From Dreissena polymorpha (Eukaryota; Mollusca; Bivalvia; Myida; Dreissenidae), in assembly GCF_020536995.1 (NCBI RefSeq), contig NC_068360.1:1937792-2001791 (forward strand): 64,000 nt of DNA. The letters are read 5' to 3'. The translations under genes were made by a program, and so were the position numbers. The notes under the pieces were generated by a model. It ran no database searches. It saw only the letters and a program-made list of their open reading frames with translations, and was not told the origin of the DNA. Numbering within the stretch: position 1 is the first letter of the stretch; the number at the start of each line of letters is the position of its first letter. Positions 1-11,800 of the stretch are shown here, piece by piece.

Positions 1-2240
1 GGGGTAACCTGTGCTTGCTTAAGTTTAGCGGGGAATTGACCTTGATCTATAATGGCGTTTGCTAGATATGTGACTGGGGTTAAAAGGCTATTATTTTGAC
101 CTGCTATGATAATTTTAGGAGGGAATGATTGAACACCAGTGGCCTTTTAAAAATTTAGAATTCTTTATACATTTATTTACACACTTTTCCGTAACCTTAT
201 TAAAGTCGAATGTCTCTGCCTTAATTTTACTGTGTATGGCGTTAATGCTAGGGTGTTCATCATTTACTGGCACTTTGTTTTCTATACCTATATTCTTAGC
301 AATGTTAATGTAAAATGTGTTTACATTTTCTGCTACCTGGTGTTGATCAGAAATCAGTGTATTATTTTCCGTGTTTTAAAGATAATTTGACTGTCCGATT
401 TCTGTGTTGGGATAGGAAGGGTTTCATGGTAGGCAAGAAGTCTTTGGATTTGGGCCCCCCCCCCCCCTTCATCATATTTTTCTTTGAAATAGACTGCGAT
501 GGACTCTCGTTTTGACCTGGTTTTAAAATTTCTAAGTTTAGTAAGCTGTAACCAATTTTCGCTTGACTTATGTTTCTGATACTTATTTTTGGCTTCCCGG
601 GTCTTGTATATAATCTCTCGGTATTGGGAGTTCATGTATGGTGGGGGTGTTTCTTGGGGACCTTTTCTTTAACTGGGGCATGTTCATCCATAACCTGTTT
701 AAGCATGTGTTCATGCGTCCAGTAAATGTCATCTATATCATCAAAAACATGGGCAATATGAAATGGGACATTTGATAGATCTTCATTAAACTTGGTTTCA
801 TCGAATTTTTTATAACTTCTGATCTTTACCCTTTTCCTTGATACTGCCTGACATTGTTCTCTTAAGAATGTAGCAATAAAATTATGACAGTCACTAAGAC
901 CACAATTAAAATTCACTGTGTTACAAAAAAAGTTTTTGGCATTAGTTAAAATAACGTCTATAAGGGTGGGGTCTTGATTTTTCATCATACAAGAGTGGGG
1001 CCTTTTACCAGATTTTCCAAATTAAAATTATTACAGACGTTTAAGAGAGTTTTACATTTTTCTTTTTCAACAAGTCAAAATTAAAATCTCCTATACATAA
1101 CAGGTGGTCGAAAGAAATACACATTTTATCAAGACATGTTGTTAAATGTTGTTCAAAATCTGAGTTTTGCATATGTGGTGGTTTGTAAAGACCTTATATT
1201 CCCCACTTTCTTTTGTTCATTGATAGTTCAAAGCACATGCACTCAAGGTCAGTGCTTTCTAAATCTTTCCGCCGTTTAAATGGCAAGTCAGATCTGACAA
1301 AAGTCATAAGCCCTCCTCCGCGGGCATTTCTATCATTACGTTCCATTTTGTAGCCGTCTACTGAGAAAAGATTATTATAAAAACTCTCATCTATTTTTGT
1401 TTCAGACACTATTAATAAATCTGTAAGATTATCATCTAAAATTAGTTTTAAGTCATCAAATGTGTATCTAACACTATTTATGTTTAAGTGGCTAAAAATT
1501 GGTCTGTGTTTGTTTTCATTTCTTAATTTCCTTAATTCACCGAAGATATCATATTTTTCTTTTTCTGATGATTCCGTGTTAAATGAACTTTCAGTAGTGT
1601 TTCCTAACTGGTCTTCTGTAAATGGTGTTTCAGGTTCTATCATCCAGTCTTCTTCTGGGTCAGGTTCAGGAATATAACTGTCATTTATGTTTTTGTAATG
1701 TTCACATGTAGGAACTGCTTCTGTGTTGAAGTCATTATTTAATACGATAGTATTATTAGATAAATTAATGTGTTCTGAGTTTGATAGGACTATTTGTATT
1801 GTATTGCTGGTTTCTTCTTGGACAGTTTTGGAAGAAAGACTTTCCGGGCAATACTTTGGGTAATCGGACTGTCCTAGTTTGATGTATTCTTCCGGTGTGA
1901 TATATGGGCACTGAGATCTAATGTGTGACCATACGTCACATGTGTCACATTGAAGAGCTTTTTGGTTTTTGGCCACAGGTTTTCCACATATTAAACACGG
2001 GAATATAATGAGGCCAGGGTTCATTTCTACATCTTCACATATCAGGAGAAGGCACTGAAAAAGTCTGTTCGTGGTTCTTGTAGGGTATATTTTGGTTCGA
2101 CGTGTGTATTTTGCATGGTAGTATAAAACATACCTGGTGTCCACGCTAAAACTATCACCGATGCACACAGATAAAGGGTTTGTCGGTAAAACATGATCAG
2201 CGATTGTGTGCTGAAGTTTTTTATAGTGATGGTGATCAAC
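1..2240 (-). mobile_element. CR1/L2-like LINE, 5' half, broken and cut by window edge
   Basis: Read on the minus strand from about 2240 down to 1. The best open piece (2168-1194, 324 aa) has a 2A-like motif DVEMNPGL at residues 46-53. It is followed by a zinc finger of C58-x2-C61-x12-C74-x2-C77-x4-H82-x4-C87 form, as in the PHD-like finger of CR1/L2 ORFs. The start of an APE-type endonuclease comes next (SHLNINSVR, LIVSETKIDESF, RGGGLMTFVRSDL). Further endonuclease motifs (IYKPPHM, CIGDFNFDLL) lie at about 1190-1080 in another frame. LIDVILTN and GLSDCHNFI lie in 988-632. The linker before the reverse transcriptase is in 635-354. The RT start (KATGVQSFPPKIIIAGQ, then GQFPAKLKQAQVTP) is in about 150-1. 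Several frame changes mean it cannot make a full protein. The rest of RT lies outside the window. The clade is inferred from domain order. Confidence 0.85.
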
Positions 2241-2570
2241 ATCTTCTGGTTAGATGGTGCTTACATGCAAAAAGTTTGTATAAAGTATAATGACTGCAAA
2301 TAATATTGTTTTGATGATGTAAGCGACCATGTTGTTTACATACGTCAATGTCTTTTAGGCGTATTCAATTTTTACTAAAGCGCCTGGTGATCCTGATCCG
2401 TCAGAAATTTTCCTAAATTTGTCAGTTTGGGGTCTAAAACGTTTGTTTTAGATTGGCAAGTATTCCATATGTTATAAAAGTTGATATAAGTTGATAAGAT
2501 CGTTTAATAACTTGCCAGATTGTGTAGAAATTATATATTTCTACTTCCGCTTTTCAAAAAAAAGATTGTT
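2241..2570. other. Unassigned AT-rich stretch between LINE and KCTD fragment
   Basis: No reading frame, repeat or RNA motif that I can recognise. It may hold the LINE 5' UTR and its insertion boundary. Confidence 0.4.
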
Positions 2571-2762
2571 GTCGTATACAGCTTACCGCCAACGTTCAGC
2601 TCAATAATGGCTGGAAACTAAATACAACATTAGATATTACAATCGACAGAGAGTCGAAAACTCATAAAAACTAACCCACGCAAAATGTACCGGGATAGTC
2701 ATTTAAGGTAAAGAGGTATATTAAGTAAATGAACACGATAACAAACTTACCTGTTCGGCCAT
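2571..2762 (-). pseudogene. KCTD7/14-like BTB gene, 5' end only (copy 1)
   Basis: Exon 1 (2762-2751) is ATG GCC GAA CAG followed by the donor GTAAG. The intron is 2750-2618. Exon 2 starts at 2617 with codons for FPAIIELNVGGKLYTT and loses similarity at about 2571. The other two copies in the window have the same four-codon first exon, a short intron of similar length and the same exon 2 start. Here only about 17 codons of the BTB domain remain, so the gene is dead. The upstream flank is interrupted at 2795 by a mariner element and resumes at 10550. Confidence 0.8.
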
Positions 2763-2949
2763 TGTCGCTGACTGTTCGTCAACACACACCTAATACGAGA
2801 GTTGCCCAATTTAAAATGAACAGAAGGAATCCGTGTTTGTTTTTTCAAGTACATGCACGATTTTCTCGAACAATTGTTGTTTTAGCAGTTGTGTAATATA
2901 CTATACTTCAATGTACATGCAATTTGTCAATATTCAACATGCCTCAGAA

Positions 2950-3225
2950 GAAAAATTAGTGTAACTGTGAAGGGTATTGTTTTAGGCCTTTTGAGATGCA
3001 AATGCAGTTACGGAAGCATTCAATATGAACTGAAAATGATGGGCCATGCTATTTCTTTGGGAAGTATACGGAATATTCGACATGACGCTACTTTACAGTG
3101 CAGTGCAACGCCTGGTGGTGCTACAAATTCTACTTCAAATAAACGTCCATATAAGGTCACACCTGACGTATGCAATATTCGTCGCACGATCTCTAAACTC
3201 AATCCGACGACCCAGAGAACAAGAG
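2950..3225 (+). pseudogene. Mariner transposase, N-terminal DNA-binding part
   Basis: The frame reads RKISVTVKGIVLGLL, then YGSIQYELKMMGHAISLGSI, and after a gap RPYKVTPDVCNIRRTISKL followed by NPTTQR. This is the typical first helix-turn-helix plus the linker that ends in N-P-x-T-Q-R in mariner-like transposases. A start codon at 2939 (MPQKK) is one base out of frame with it. The similarity stops at about 3225, where the nested insertion begins. It cannot produce a transposase. Confidence 0.75.
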
Positions 3226-4985
3226 CACCGCCTAGCGGGTGTAGACCGCTCATCTATTTTTCTTTTTTAAGGTGATGGGACTTCTCTTAATACTTCAATC
3301 AAAAAGGGGGAGGGTTGGTGGAAATGGGTGTATAGTGTGGGGATGTGGTCATTTATTACATTATCTTCCAAAAATGAAAAACAATCAGGGGGGATTCTTG
3401 AGTGGGATGGTTGGACAGTCTTTCAAAAATGAGAATAATAAAAATATATATTTGTGTTTTTTAACCATGTTTCAAAATTATTTAATTTTTTATTTGGGAG
3501 GTCGGGGGTGAGAGGGGGATAGTGTGGGGTGTGGTCATTTATAAGATTTCAAAAATAAGTAAAACAATGACAAAAATATATAAAAAAAAATTTCGAGGGG
3601 CGGGGGATTCTCGGTTAAGGCGTGGGGGATGGTTTGGTGGAGTCTATTGTAGAAAATCAGGTACGGCCACACCAAATTGATTTGTTGGTCGTCGGATTTG
3701 CCGCTCGAACTAATTTTTGTGTCCTTCTGTAACCATAGAGCATGTTTTTTTTAATTTGTAAAAAAACTCGATCTAGCAGAAACGATTTTGACGCTGAATA
3801 CGAATGCCAAATATCGTGTTTCGTAACCTTTTTTTATCGAAAACTGCAGACGCTAAAAAATTCGATCGAGACGACCAGGAAAAAATGGCTTCCTGTGCGA
3901 GCAGTACATGTTTTGCTGCCGTGACCGTTTTAACAAATTGCGGTGAATAGTTGCTGCAGCCAACCCTTACAAATATAAACACATCCTCTACGTTCTGTGA
4001 CTTATTTGAATGTGTTTGTTTACTTTCGAATTTGCAACTATCAGCAGATACTGTTGAAGCATGTTCAATTTCAAACAACATCGGGAAACATGACGTAAGA
4101 TTTATTTTTTATACGTTTTCTTCATTAAATGGACAAATGGACGGTACTTCCCTATATGTAGGCAAATTTTTCCTATAACACAATTTTAAGTGAACAAAAA
4201 ATAAACATAAAATCATTAAATGCTGTTTCTAAAAGATTCACAGGGACAATGTTTTATAATTTTTAAAATACATGGTTGACGGAACATGTTTAACAGCTAG
4301 GTCCGTGTATTTCAGAAACATCAAATAAGTTCTTTGTAATGTATACATTTATTTCAGAAAAATACAATACTGCCGATTTGTCCCTTTTAAAATAAGGTGG
4401 CGACAATGGATTATATGCATGGCCTTTGTCGGACTGTCTGTCATTATCATTTTGATGATTGTCCATCTTCAAGTGCTATTGCAACATGGAAAACCTTTTC
4501 ACAGCTTGCAACATGGTATAATTTTTCACAGCTTTCACTGTTTAAAACTTCAAACAAATATAAGCAGTAGTTGGTAGACATGTGTACCTCACTTCAATGA
4601 TATGGTTACATGTATATTTCGTGGTCAAAGGTCATATTCAACTTACTCCTATAAAGATGAGGTCGATATATATTCTTTGTTTAAGAATTGATTTGAATGT
4701 AAACTATAGCTGTTTAAACATGTATCCTTTGATAATGCAATATTTTTCTATCGAAATGTGTTTTTTTTATTCTTCGCTCTTCGCTCGCTCGAGAATTTTC
4801 CTGTTTTCCAAAAAAAAAAAAAATACGCTCGCCTCTTCAACTTTTTTTTTTAATCCGTACACCAACAAATCAATTTGGAGTCGTCTAAGTGTTGTTATGT
4901 CAAAGAATGAATCAAATTTGATCATTAATAAAGAAGTTCTGGCAATTGTAGACAAAATTAATAATTTGACCTTGAGAGTCGAGGT
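3226..4985. repeat. Nested insertion inside mariner, left part
   Basis: Foreign sequence begins near AGCACCGCCTAGCGGG. Positions 3290-3640 are two or more degenerate copies of a G-rich unit of roughly 200 bp (GTGTGGGGATGTGGTCATTTAT recurs as GTGTGGGGTGTGGTCATTTAT at about 3520). The rest, to 4985, is AT-rich with homopolymer runs and a few short frames I do not believe are coding. No family is recognised. Confidence 0.45.
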
Positions 4986-5270
4986 CATTTAAGGGTCAAT
5001 GTCAAATTCAACTAGCCAGGTAAAGTACCCTCATGATAGTAAGCAAGTATTTGCATTTTGAAAGCAATAGCTTTGATACTTTAGAAAAAAAGTGGATCTT
5101 AACACAAAATTTAACCAAATATTCAAAGTTACTAAGGCCAGCATTTTTTTAATTATCTGTTTTACGGGAGCGACCGACCCTATTTTTCGACAAATACAAA
5201 TAAAAATAAAAGTCACTTTCGTTTTTTTATTTACATTTCACCCGCCGACCTAGTATTTTATCCAATACTA
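4986..5270. repeat. Bivalve-type tandem-repeat element, fragment
   Basis: The segment with CTCATGATAGTAAGCAAGT, AGCAATAGCTTTGATACTTTAG and AAGTGGATCTTAACACAAAA recurs twice as direct copies at about 9395-9520 and 9570-9690. The following stretch (AAGGCCAGCATTTTTTT, TGTTTTACGGGA) is present in inverted form at 9300-9350. It is therefore part of the same repeat family as the right end of the nested insertion. Confidence 0.6.
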
Positions 5271-5451
5271 GAAAAAAATGCGCAGATTGCCGAAAGTGTT
5301 GTTCAAAATTTGTTTATAATACGGGTTGTTTCGTTGTGCCAATTCGACTTGTAAAGCGTCAGCGATTTTCATTGGCTATTGCAGCCATTACCACAAGCTA
5401 TTAGCCAATCGGTGAGTATTTAACAAATGATTTTCATATTGCATTTCCGAA

Positions 5452-5625
5452 ATGACGGACAATAACATCAACGAGACAAATGTAGAATATTCTAAAATCA
5501 AATTAATTAAAAATGGAGCAGAAACAGTTTCAATTAGAAAAGATAATCTTCAGAACACCATTGTTGACATCATGCCCATATTATGTGAAACGAAATTCAA
5601 AATAATAATGAGTTTTGTCAGATGA
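5452..5625 (+). other. Small open frame of 57 codons, doubtful
   Basis: The frame starts MTDNNINETNVEYSKIKLIK and ends KIIMSFVR-stop. It is fairly polar and regular for an AT-rich background, but it is short, lies inside a nested transposon insertion and matches nothing I recognise. It is most likely chance or the relic of a mobile-element gene. Confidence 0.12.
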
Positions 5626-8590
5626 TGCAGAAGAAAATAACATTTGGTCCCGATGTTCGTATGTCCGTCAAAGTCACAAGAAAGTTTTATTTATTTTTCT
5701 TGACTTTATTTTTCAAAAATGTGTTATAATTTAGCCGAAATATGATGTTCTATCAACTGTAAATAATGTTTTCATACTGCAAGATTTGTACTGCAAGAAA
5801 TGCAAATAAATTTATCACACCTCAGGTTCTGTTGATAAATGTGCTCAGTGCCCTCGTTTGGCCGTTTATGGGGCCGAAATTCGGTCCCATTCCCACCTTA
5901 AAAAAGTATACTTTTTTCCCCTATTTCACCTTAAATTGCCCCCCTTCAAAACATGTATTTTTATTTTTTTTTACTTTTATACATATGTTGCCAGCTGGTA
6001 TCTTGCTATAAACCTTTGAGTAAATGTATATTTATGTAAATTACATTAAAATAGAGCAATATTAAGAGTTGAATGATTGGTGAAAAGATCTTGTAAAATT
6101 CCCCTTTTCGCCGAAAACGACGTGAAATTCCCCCCTCTAAGGGCCCCGGCCCAATCCCCCAAAGTGTAGCAAGGGCCCTGGTGCTCAATCGGCTCTATGT
6201 ATTTGTTCCAAGGGTAATTATTTTCTTCACAGTTATATAGCTCTCTCTGTTTATTATATATCCAAAACATGTTATTGCTGTTTCTCCTTAAAATAATACA
6301 GACAACACATTCCATAGAAATTTTCATTTGAACTTAAACTGTGAATAAGAGAGGAACAAAATAATATGTGCAAAAGTTTACACCATTTTATTTTGACAAT
6401 ACTGTGAGTCTTTTACGAAAATTTTAAAATAAAATACTATTTTAAAATATACAATTACATAGTTCAAAAGTTGTGTTGTATATATAATTAATCTTGCGAG
6501 TAAGTTATATACAGTCAGCAGAGTAAATCTACTAGAACAATTTAAATCCTTGGTACATGTGCTATTTAATTCTTTATACGGCTTTCACTTAAGAAAATGG
6601 TCAATGAAATAAATCTAGGTGTCTAGGTATATTGTGTCTTTTACCTCAATATTTTGTTTGGGCTAATGTGAAGCCAATGGACTAGATACAAAACCTACGA
6701 AGATTACCGCCATACAATGTCACATACAAAATAGTTATAACCTAACCCATGCGTTTTGAGAGAATAATATTGTTTAACTCTTTATAATATAAGTAAATAT
6801 TACGCATGCGAAACAAGGACGGGTTATTTTTAATGTATGATTTGATCACACCTAGAAGAAGAAAACACTTACATGTTACACACCAAATATTGAACCCCTG
6901 ACCCTTGCGGTGTCTGTGTTGTTAGGGATTATCGAAGACATTAATCTATATAAATCAGTTGACCCCTGAAGCGCAAACAGTTTTGACCACGGGGACATGC
7001 TTTGAGGAAACTTAGCAAAGAACCACTATATGGTTGGCATCCAACGCAACAAACCAAAGGGCCTTGTGGTTTCAGAGAATGATTACTGTGAAACCATAAT
7101 TAATCGTCAGACATTAATTTTCATAAGTTTCGTCAGTCGACCGATCGGCGAATTTAAGATCCTAACGAACAATCATCTTCTATGATTGAACAAAAACAAA
7201 CACTGAGTTGAACAATATTTTAAAACTTTGCCGTAGACATGAGGCATTAAATTCCAACATAATCCATGCACACATTCACTGCTGTTTCGTTATCAAGATT
7301 AATCCGGTTTTGACACAAAGGGATGTAGATTACACAAGGTACTTAACTGACACGTTACACTTCTTTAAAACGCGTGTGCAGTACAGCGGTATCGAATGCG
7401 TTGACTTCGTTTATGTAGAATGGTAATGAATTAGCGCTAATTGTTTATAACTTTATTACCCATTAGGTGCATTGTGTTTTTCAGGGGTGTTGCATATTAG
7501 CCATCACGCAGCGAATGCCGATGAAAGACAATAAACCAAATGAAAAGATGACGATGTGTGATCAACATGCGTATTTATCACAAATTAATAAAGAATATTT
7601 TAATTGCTGTTTGTTTGTTTGCGTTTAACCACACTTATTACTATTTTAAATGAATCAATTTATTTATTTTTTAATTATTGACATTATTGATTTATATACC
7701 GGTAGTTTACTTTTTAAGAACAAACACACACATAGAGTTTATAATTTTAATGTTGATATCAGAATAAAAAAGCTTTTTATTTGAAAAAAAAAACACTTAA
7801 CAAACTGGAACCTCTTTCGTATAACACAAACAGTTTTAAAACGGTATTGACAGCATTTTAATAAAAATCATACCAACTAGAATTACGATTGTTATCAGTA
7901 TGGCAATTATAATAATAGAAAAAGCCTAATGGGCAATTGGCTTCGTTGTTACAAACACTCGTTAACGGTTATTCGATCCCACTTGTCCGCTAATCATAAC
8001 AATGAACGTGTGAATGGCATACATTAAGAGGGTCCATTACTGTCCCTTGATAACAAAAGACTAGTTAATTGGCATGTGACAAACAGGCCCCACCTCCTGC
8101 TGTGATTCTCAAGTGTGTTCCCGCATTCGTACGATTTTTCGCAACTGCGATTGATCGCGAATATGTATTACACAGAAATCGGATATTGACTGACGCATTT
8201 TTTTTTTAAATTTAAAATCAGAAATCGGCGAATTTAAGTGCTGACGAAATCGTCATTTTTATAAAAATGACGAAATTTTCTGCTGTCGAAAATAAATGGT
8301 TTCACAGTATATTATTTATATGTATAAGCAAAACAGTAACCCCTAGGGAGGGCAAATTTTCTGCATGATTTGAACAAATTCAAAGAGAACCTCATAACGA
8401 TGTTACACACCAAATATTGTAGTCATGCATCTTGTGTTCACTTTACATATATCAACACAATAACTCTCTTTGAATATAAAATGAAATGCAGCACATATTT
8501 TTATAAGTCTATAACTCACGGTTTCTTAAATAAAATATTCACATTTTATGTACTAGAACTTTCACTACACAAAGTTTGGATCAAGATCAA
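5626..8590. other. Nested insertion, middle part, no gene seen
   Basis: AT-rich sequence. Positions 5840-5960 and 6090-6190 are C-rich stretches with the look of degraded transposon sequence (ATTCGGTCCCATTCCCACC, GGGCCCCGGCCCAATCCCCC). A phrase GTTACACACCAAATATTG occurs at 6874 and again at 8402, so part of the region is internally duplicated. I see no supported gene. Confidence 0.4.
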
Positions 8591-8596
8591 TTCAAG

Positions 8597-8702
8597 CGCA
8601 GTCTGATCAGGATCCAAAGTGTTCGCTTAACATCTTTAGAAGTACTGACTGAATGACAATTATGTTGAACAGTTTGGATCCTGATCAGACTGCTCTTTTG
8701 GA
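8597..8702. repeat. Small fold-back repeat
   Basis: The arm CAGTCTGATCAGGATCCAAA (about 8598-8617) is followed about 65 bases later by its complement TTTGGATCCTGATCAGACTG (about 8680-8700). The motif TTTGGATCC-x-GATGAGAC also forms the core of the fold-back repeat at 36843-37053, so this may be a relative. Confidence 0.6.
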
Positions 8703-9735
8703 GCCAAACTGGTCGCAATCGCCCTAAGGTCCAATTTCCTGTTATGTGGCTCATTTTTTCTCATGATTGATACAAATTATCATGATATAAAGCAAGTCTG
8801 TTGTATATTAAATAGTATTTTTAGTGTGCATATTCCTTCCATGGATGAAAGTTACAAAGTTGGTTGTTATTTAAAGCTATTAAACAATTAAAAAAGTTTT
8901 CAATTCTTTTTTATTTAAGTCAAATGCATGCTATATTTGTTATAAACATACATATGATTAACACTCAACAAAAGTTTAACGATCACTATTATACAATACA
9001 CACCTGGCGTGGTTAATGGTCTCTATTGAAGCAATATAGTATAATACATAAGAAAGGTGCTTTTACATATAAATATATATATAAATATGTTGACTATTAT
9101 TATAAAAAGCTTCTACAACAGTGTAATAAGATATATAAAACCCTTAAAGGTTTATGCAAGTATACATAAGGTTAAACTGGTTTAATTTTAAATTTTCAAA
9201 AATAAAATAAATAATCAGTTTAGACAGTTTTATTTTTATTTTTTGGGTAGACTGCTCACTTTTCATGATTTTATTTTTATTTTTATTTATCCCCCGAACT
9301 CAATTTTTTTTTAAATTTCCCGTAAAACAAATAAAATAAAAATGCTGGCCTAAGTCAGAAAAGGGCAAAAATTCTGTCAAAATGACAGTCAGAGTTACAT
9401 AACTTTGCCTGCACAGTCCCCTTATGATAGTAAGCAAGTGTTGCAAGTATGAAAGTAATAACTTTCATTGATACTTTAGGAATAAAGTGGACCTAAACAC
9501 AAAACTAAACCAAATTTTCAATTTTCTAAGTATACAAAGGGCATATAATTCTGTCAAAATGTCAGCCAGAGTTATCTTACTTTACCTGCCCAGTCCCCTC
9601 ATGATAGTAAGTAAGTGTACCATGTTTCAATGCAATAGCTTTGATACTTTATGAGAAAAGTGGATCTATACACAAAACTAACCGGACGCCGACGCCCAGG
9701 TGATGACAATAGCTCTTTTTTCTAAAAATAGATTA
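8703..9735. repeat. Nested insertion, right part, with two tandem repeat units
   Basis: The first 500 bases are AT-rich with nothing recognised. From about 9355 there are two tandem copies (about 9395-9520 and 9570-9690) of a unit with CTTATGATAGTAAGCAAGTG, GCAATAGCTTTGATACTTTA and AAAGTGGACCTAAACACAAA. They end in CGGACGCCGACGCCC, GGTGATGACAATAGCTC and TAGATTAGCTAAAAT. This tail is very common in bivalve genomes as the end of a non-autonomous element. Mariner sequence resumes just after it. Confidence 0.6.
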
Positions 9736-9759
9736 GCTAAAATAGCATTGGACACATGA

Positions 9760-10458
9760 ATGTCCAAGGGATCAGTATACTACATCTTCAGGAATCTTTT
9801 TAAAGCAAAACTACAGAAGAAGTTCAAGATTCATCAGCTCAACATGGCACAGATTCAAAAGCGCAGGGCCAGGTTTTGGAAGCTATATCTTAAGCTTAAA
9901 TGTGGCAAGATTTTGTACCATCTGACGAGGCGATGTTTTATCTTGGTGGAATTTATGGAAGAAGAAGAGTATGTTATGTCAGAATGGGAGAAAGCGTTGG
10001 CGATAAAATGAAGTTTGTTAAATGTGATGCGTGTGCCCGTGGCTTCATGGCGTGGGCTGCTGTATCGTCCAGAGGTAAATCAGAGATCAGAATGATTCCC
10101 AAAAGGAGCCAAGGTAAACTCAGATTACTATATCAATAAAGTTCTGAAACCAGTAGACGAAAAGATGTTTCCGGAGGGTAAACAACACGTCATGACGTTA
10201 CATCAGGACACTGCATCTAGCCACACTTCCGAACACACAGTGAACTTTCTAAAAGACCAAAACATTAAGTTCATTACACCCGAAGAATATTTGCCAACGT
10301 CTCCAGATGCAGCCCCAATCGATTTTGGTATATGCAGGATACTAAAACGACGCTTACAGAAACGACAAGTCAACTTACTTTCTGGTCTCAAAAGAGCTCT
10401 GAAGGACGAATGGCGCAAATTGGAACAAACTACCATATACAAGGCTTTGAAATCGTGA
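9760..10458 (+). pseudogene. Mariner transposase, catalytic part (DD37D)
   Basis: The second helix-turn-helix reads MSKGSVYYIFRNLFKAK and KFKIHQLNMAQIQKRRAR (from 9760). After a one-base shift near 9900 the frame reads FVPSDEAMFYLGGIYGRRR with the first catalytic Asp, then FMAWAAVSSRGKSEI. A further shift near 10130 leads to HVMTLHQDTASSH with the second Asp and TSPDAAPIDFGICRILKRR with the third. Thirty-seven residues separate the Asp of LHQD from the Asp of APID, the DD37D spacing of a mariner subgroup. All three acidic residues survive but the frame is broken, so the copy is non-autonomous at best. Confidence 0.8.
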
Positions 10459-10551
10459 CCAAAGCGTTGCAGGATGATTTACAATTACCATTGATCTTAT
10501 AAATTATTAATGATTTTGTTTTGTTCATCATGAAATTGGGCAACTCTCGTA

Positions 10552-10670
10552 CACAGCAGATATACCATGTGCTTTGTTTATGCAGAACATCTAATCCTCG
10601 CTACCAGCGGCTCCGGTCATATGACCGATTTATGATTAGTACAACCGTTATATATCGTTTATCTACAAAA
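10552..10670 (-). promoter_or_regulatory. Displaced upstream flank of KCTD copy 1
   Basis: ACAGCAGATATACCATGTG, ATGCAGAACATCTAATCCT and CTCCGGTCATATGACCGA match in order the stretch at 24125-24210 just upstream of the open KCTD copy. In copy 1 this flank was contiguous with 2763-2795 before the mariner inserted. It is likely to include promoter sequence, by position only. Confidence 0.65.
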
Positions 10671-11425
10671 TCCTATTTAAACTAGATATCTTGTTTATTG
10701 AACGCAATCTTACATGGATACGCATAAAGAGTAATTCGTTTATTGTTTAAAGGCTGTGTACGGCGGCGCGTTGAATTAGCGCAAAACTTCCTCTCAAAAT
10801 TTTGATGAAAAGAGCACTTTCAACGCTGTGCACTTTGATATTTTATACATAAAGTACACTTTTCGAATATTATTTCATCAAAACATTGACCTCTTTTGAA
10901 AACGAAAGTGAAACTGGCTTCATCACATTTTCCGATGTAAAACACTGTTTGTTCAGTTTGATGAAGTTAATCGAATGGACTTTTTATGCCATTCCTACTT
11001 TCATTTCCGTTTGTATTACTGACTTAGTTGTTTTATAAACTCGTTGTATTTATGTGTACATACCACGAAAGTTTTCAATTCTAAAAGTTTTTCATAAATT
11101 AACATTTAAATAATTATAATTGCTAATAATGAATCTGACTATAATATATTATTAGGATTATTATTTATTACATATTATATTTTATTTATTCATTAATTCT
11201 AGTGATTGTCCATTTCAGCATTATACATAATAATGGTGCTCCAAGAATGAAGATTTGGCAAATGATTATTGTGCAGTGCATAATTAGTCTAAACATATAC
11301 ATTTTTAATCGTGTACTTTTTTACATGTTTGAGTGACAACTACTTGTACATGGTTATACGTTGCAAGTTCTCTGTTTAAAGGTGTACTGGATTATGAAAG
11401 ACTATGAAAATCAAGTCATCTCATC
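10671..11425. other. Intergenic, no gene seen
   Basis: AT-rich, with several short homopurine or ATTATT runs near 11130-11190. Nothing supported. Confidence 0.4.
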
Positions 11426-11800
11426 AAGTCATCAAGTCATGCTATAAGCAATCAGTTTATCCGCTTCATGTAATTATCACAAGAATCTATGTCAGATCCC
11501 ATCTCAGACAGCTACGCCGAAAACATAATATCAGCAATCTTGATTGTTGTCCATACAAGAAAATCGCATTAATTCATGGCAGACACATGTTGTCTAATTA
11601 CTACTAAATCACGTGCATTCTAACGTTATTTATTCCCAACTGTGCGCCCCTTACATTACGGACTCGTCTTATCTTGCTTAGATACTGAATATTCTCAAAG
11701 GGAATGCTAGTGTAAGAATATTTGTTTGTAAGGAGGACAATGGACAATGCTGTGATATTGATACTTTAGTCAGTGGTAACATTTCGAACAGCATTCAATA
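11426..11800. repeat. Duplicon flank, copy at 11.4 kb
   Basis: CATCTCAGACAGCTACG, ATATCAGCAATCTTGATTG, ACGGACTCGTCTTATC, GTAAGAATATTTGTTTGTA and CAATGCTGTGATATTGATAC match in order the region 20440-20740. The first part also matches 26650-26790. It marks the 3' boundary region of the repeated KCTD unit. Confidence 0.65.

Larger units (their letters stand above)
2796..10549 (+). mobile_element. Mariner (DD37D type) transposon, split by nested insertions
   Basis: The terminal inverted repeats CGAGAGTTGCCCAATTT (2796-2812, and its complement ending at 10549) are each flanked by the TA target duplication (2794-2795, 10550-10551). Transposase coding parts lie inside on the plus strand: the N-terminal helix-turn-helix part at about 2950-3225 and the catalytic part at 9760-10458. 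Together with the termini they total about 1.24 kb, the usual length for this superfamily. The remaining 6.5 kb (about 3226-9735) is foreign sequence inserted between them. The homologous stretch upstream of the KCTD copy at 24 kb has no such element, which serves as an empty-site control. Confidence 0.85.
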
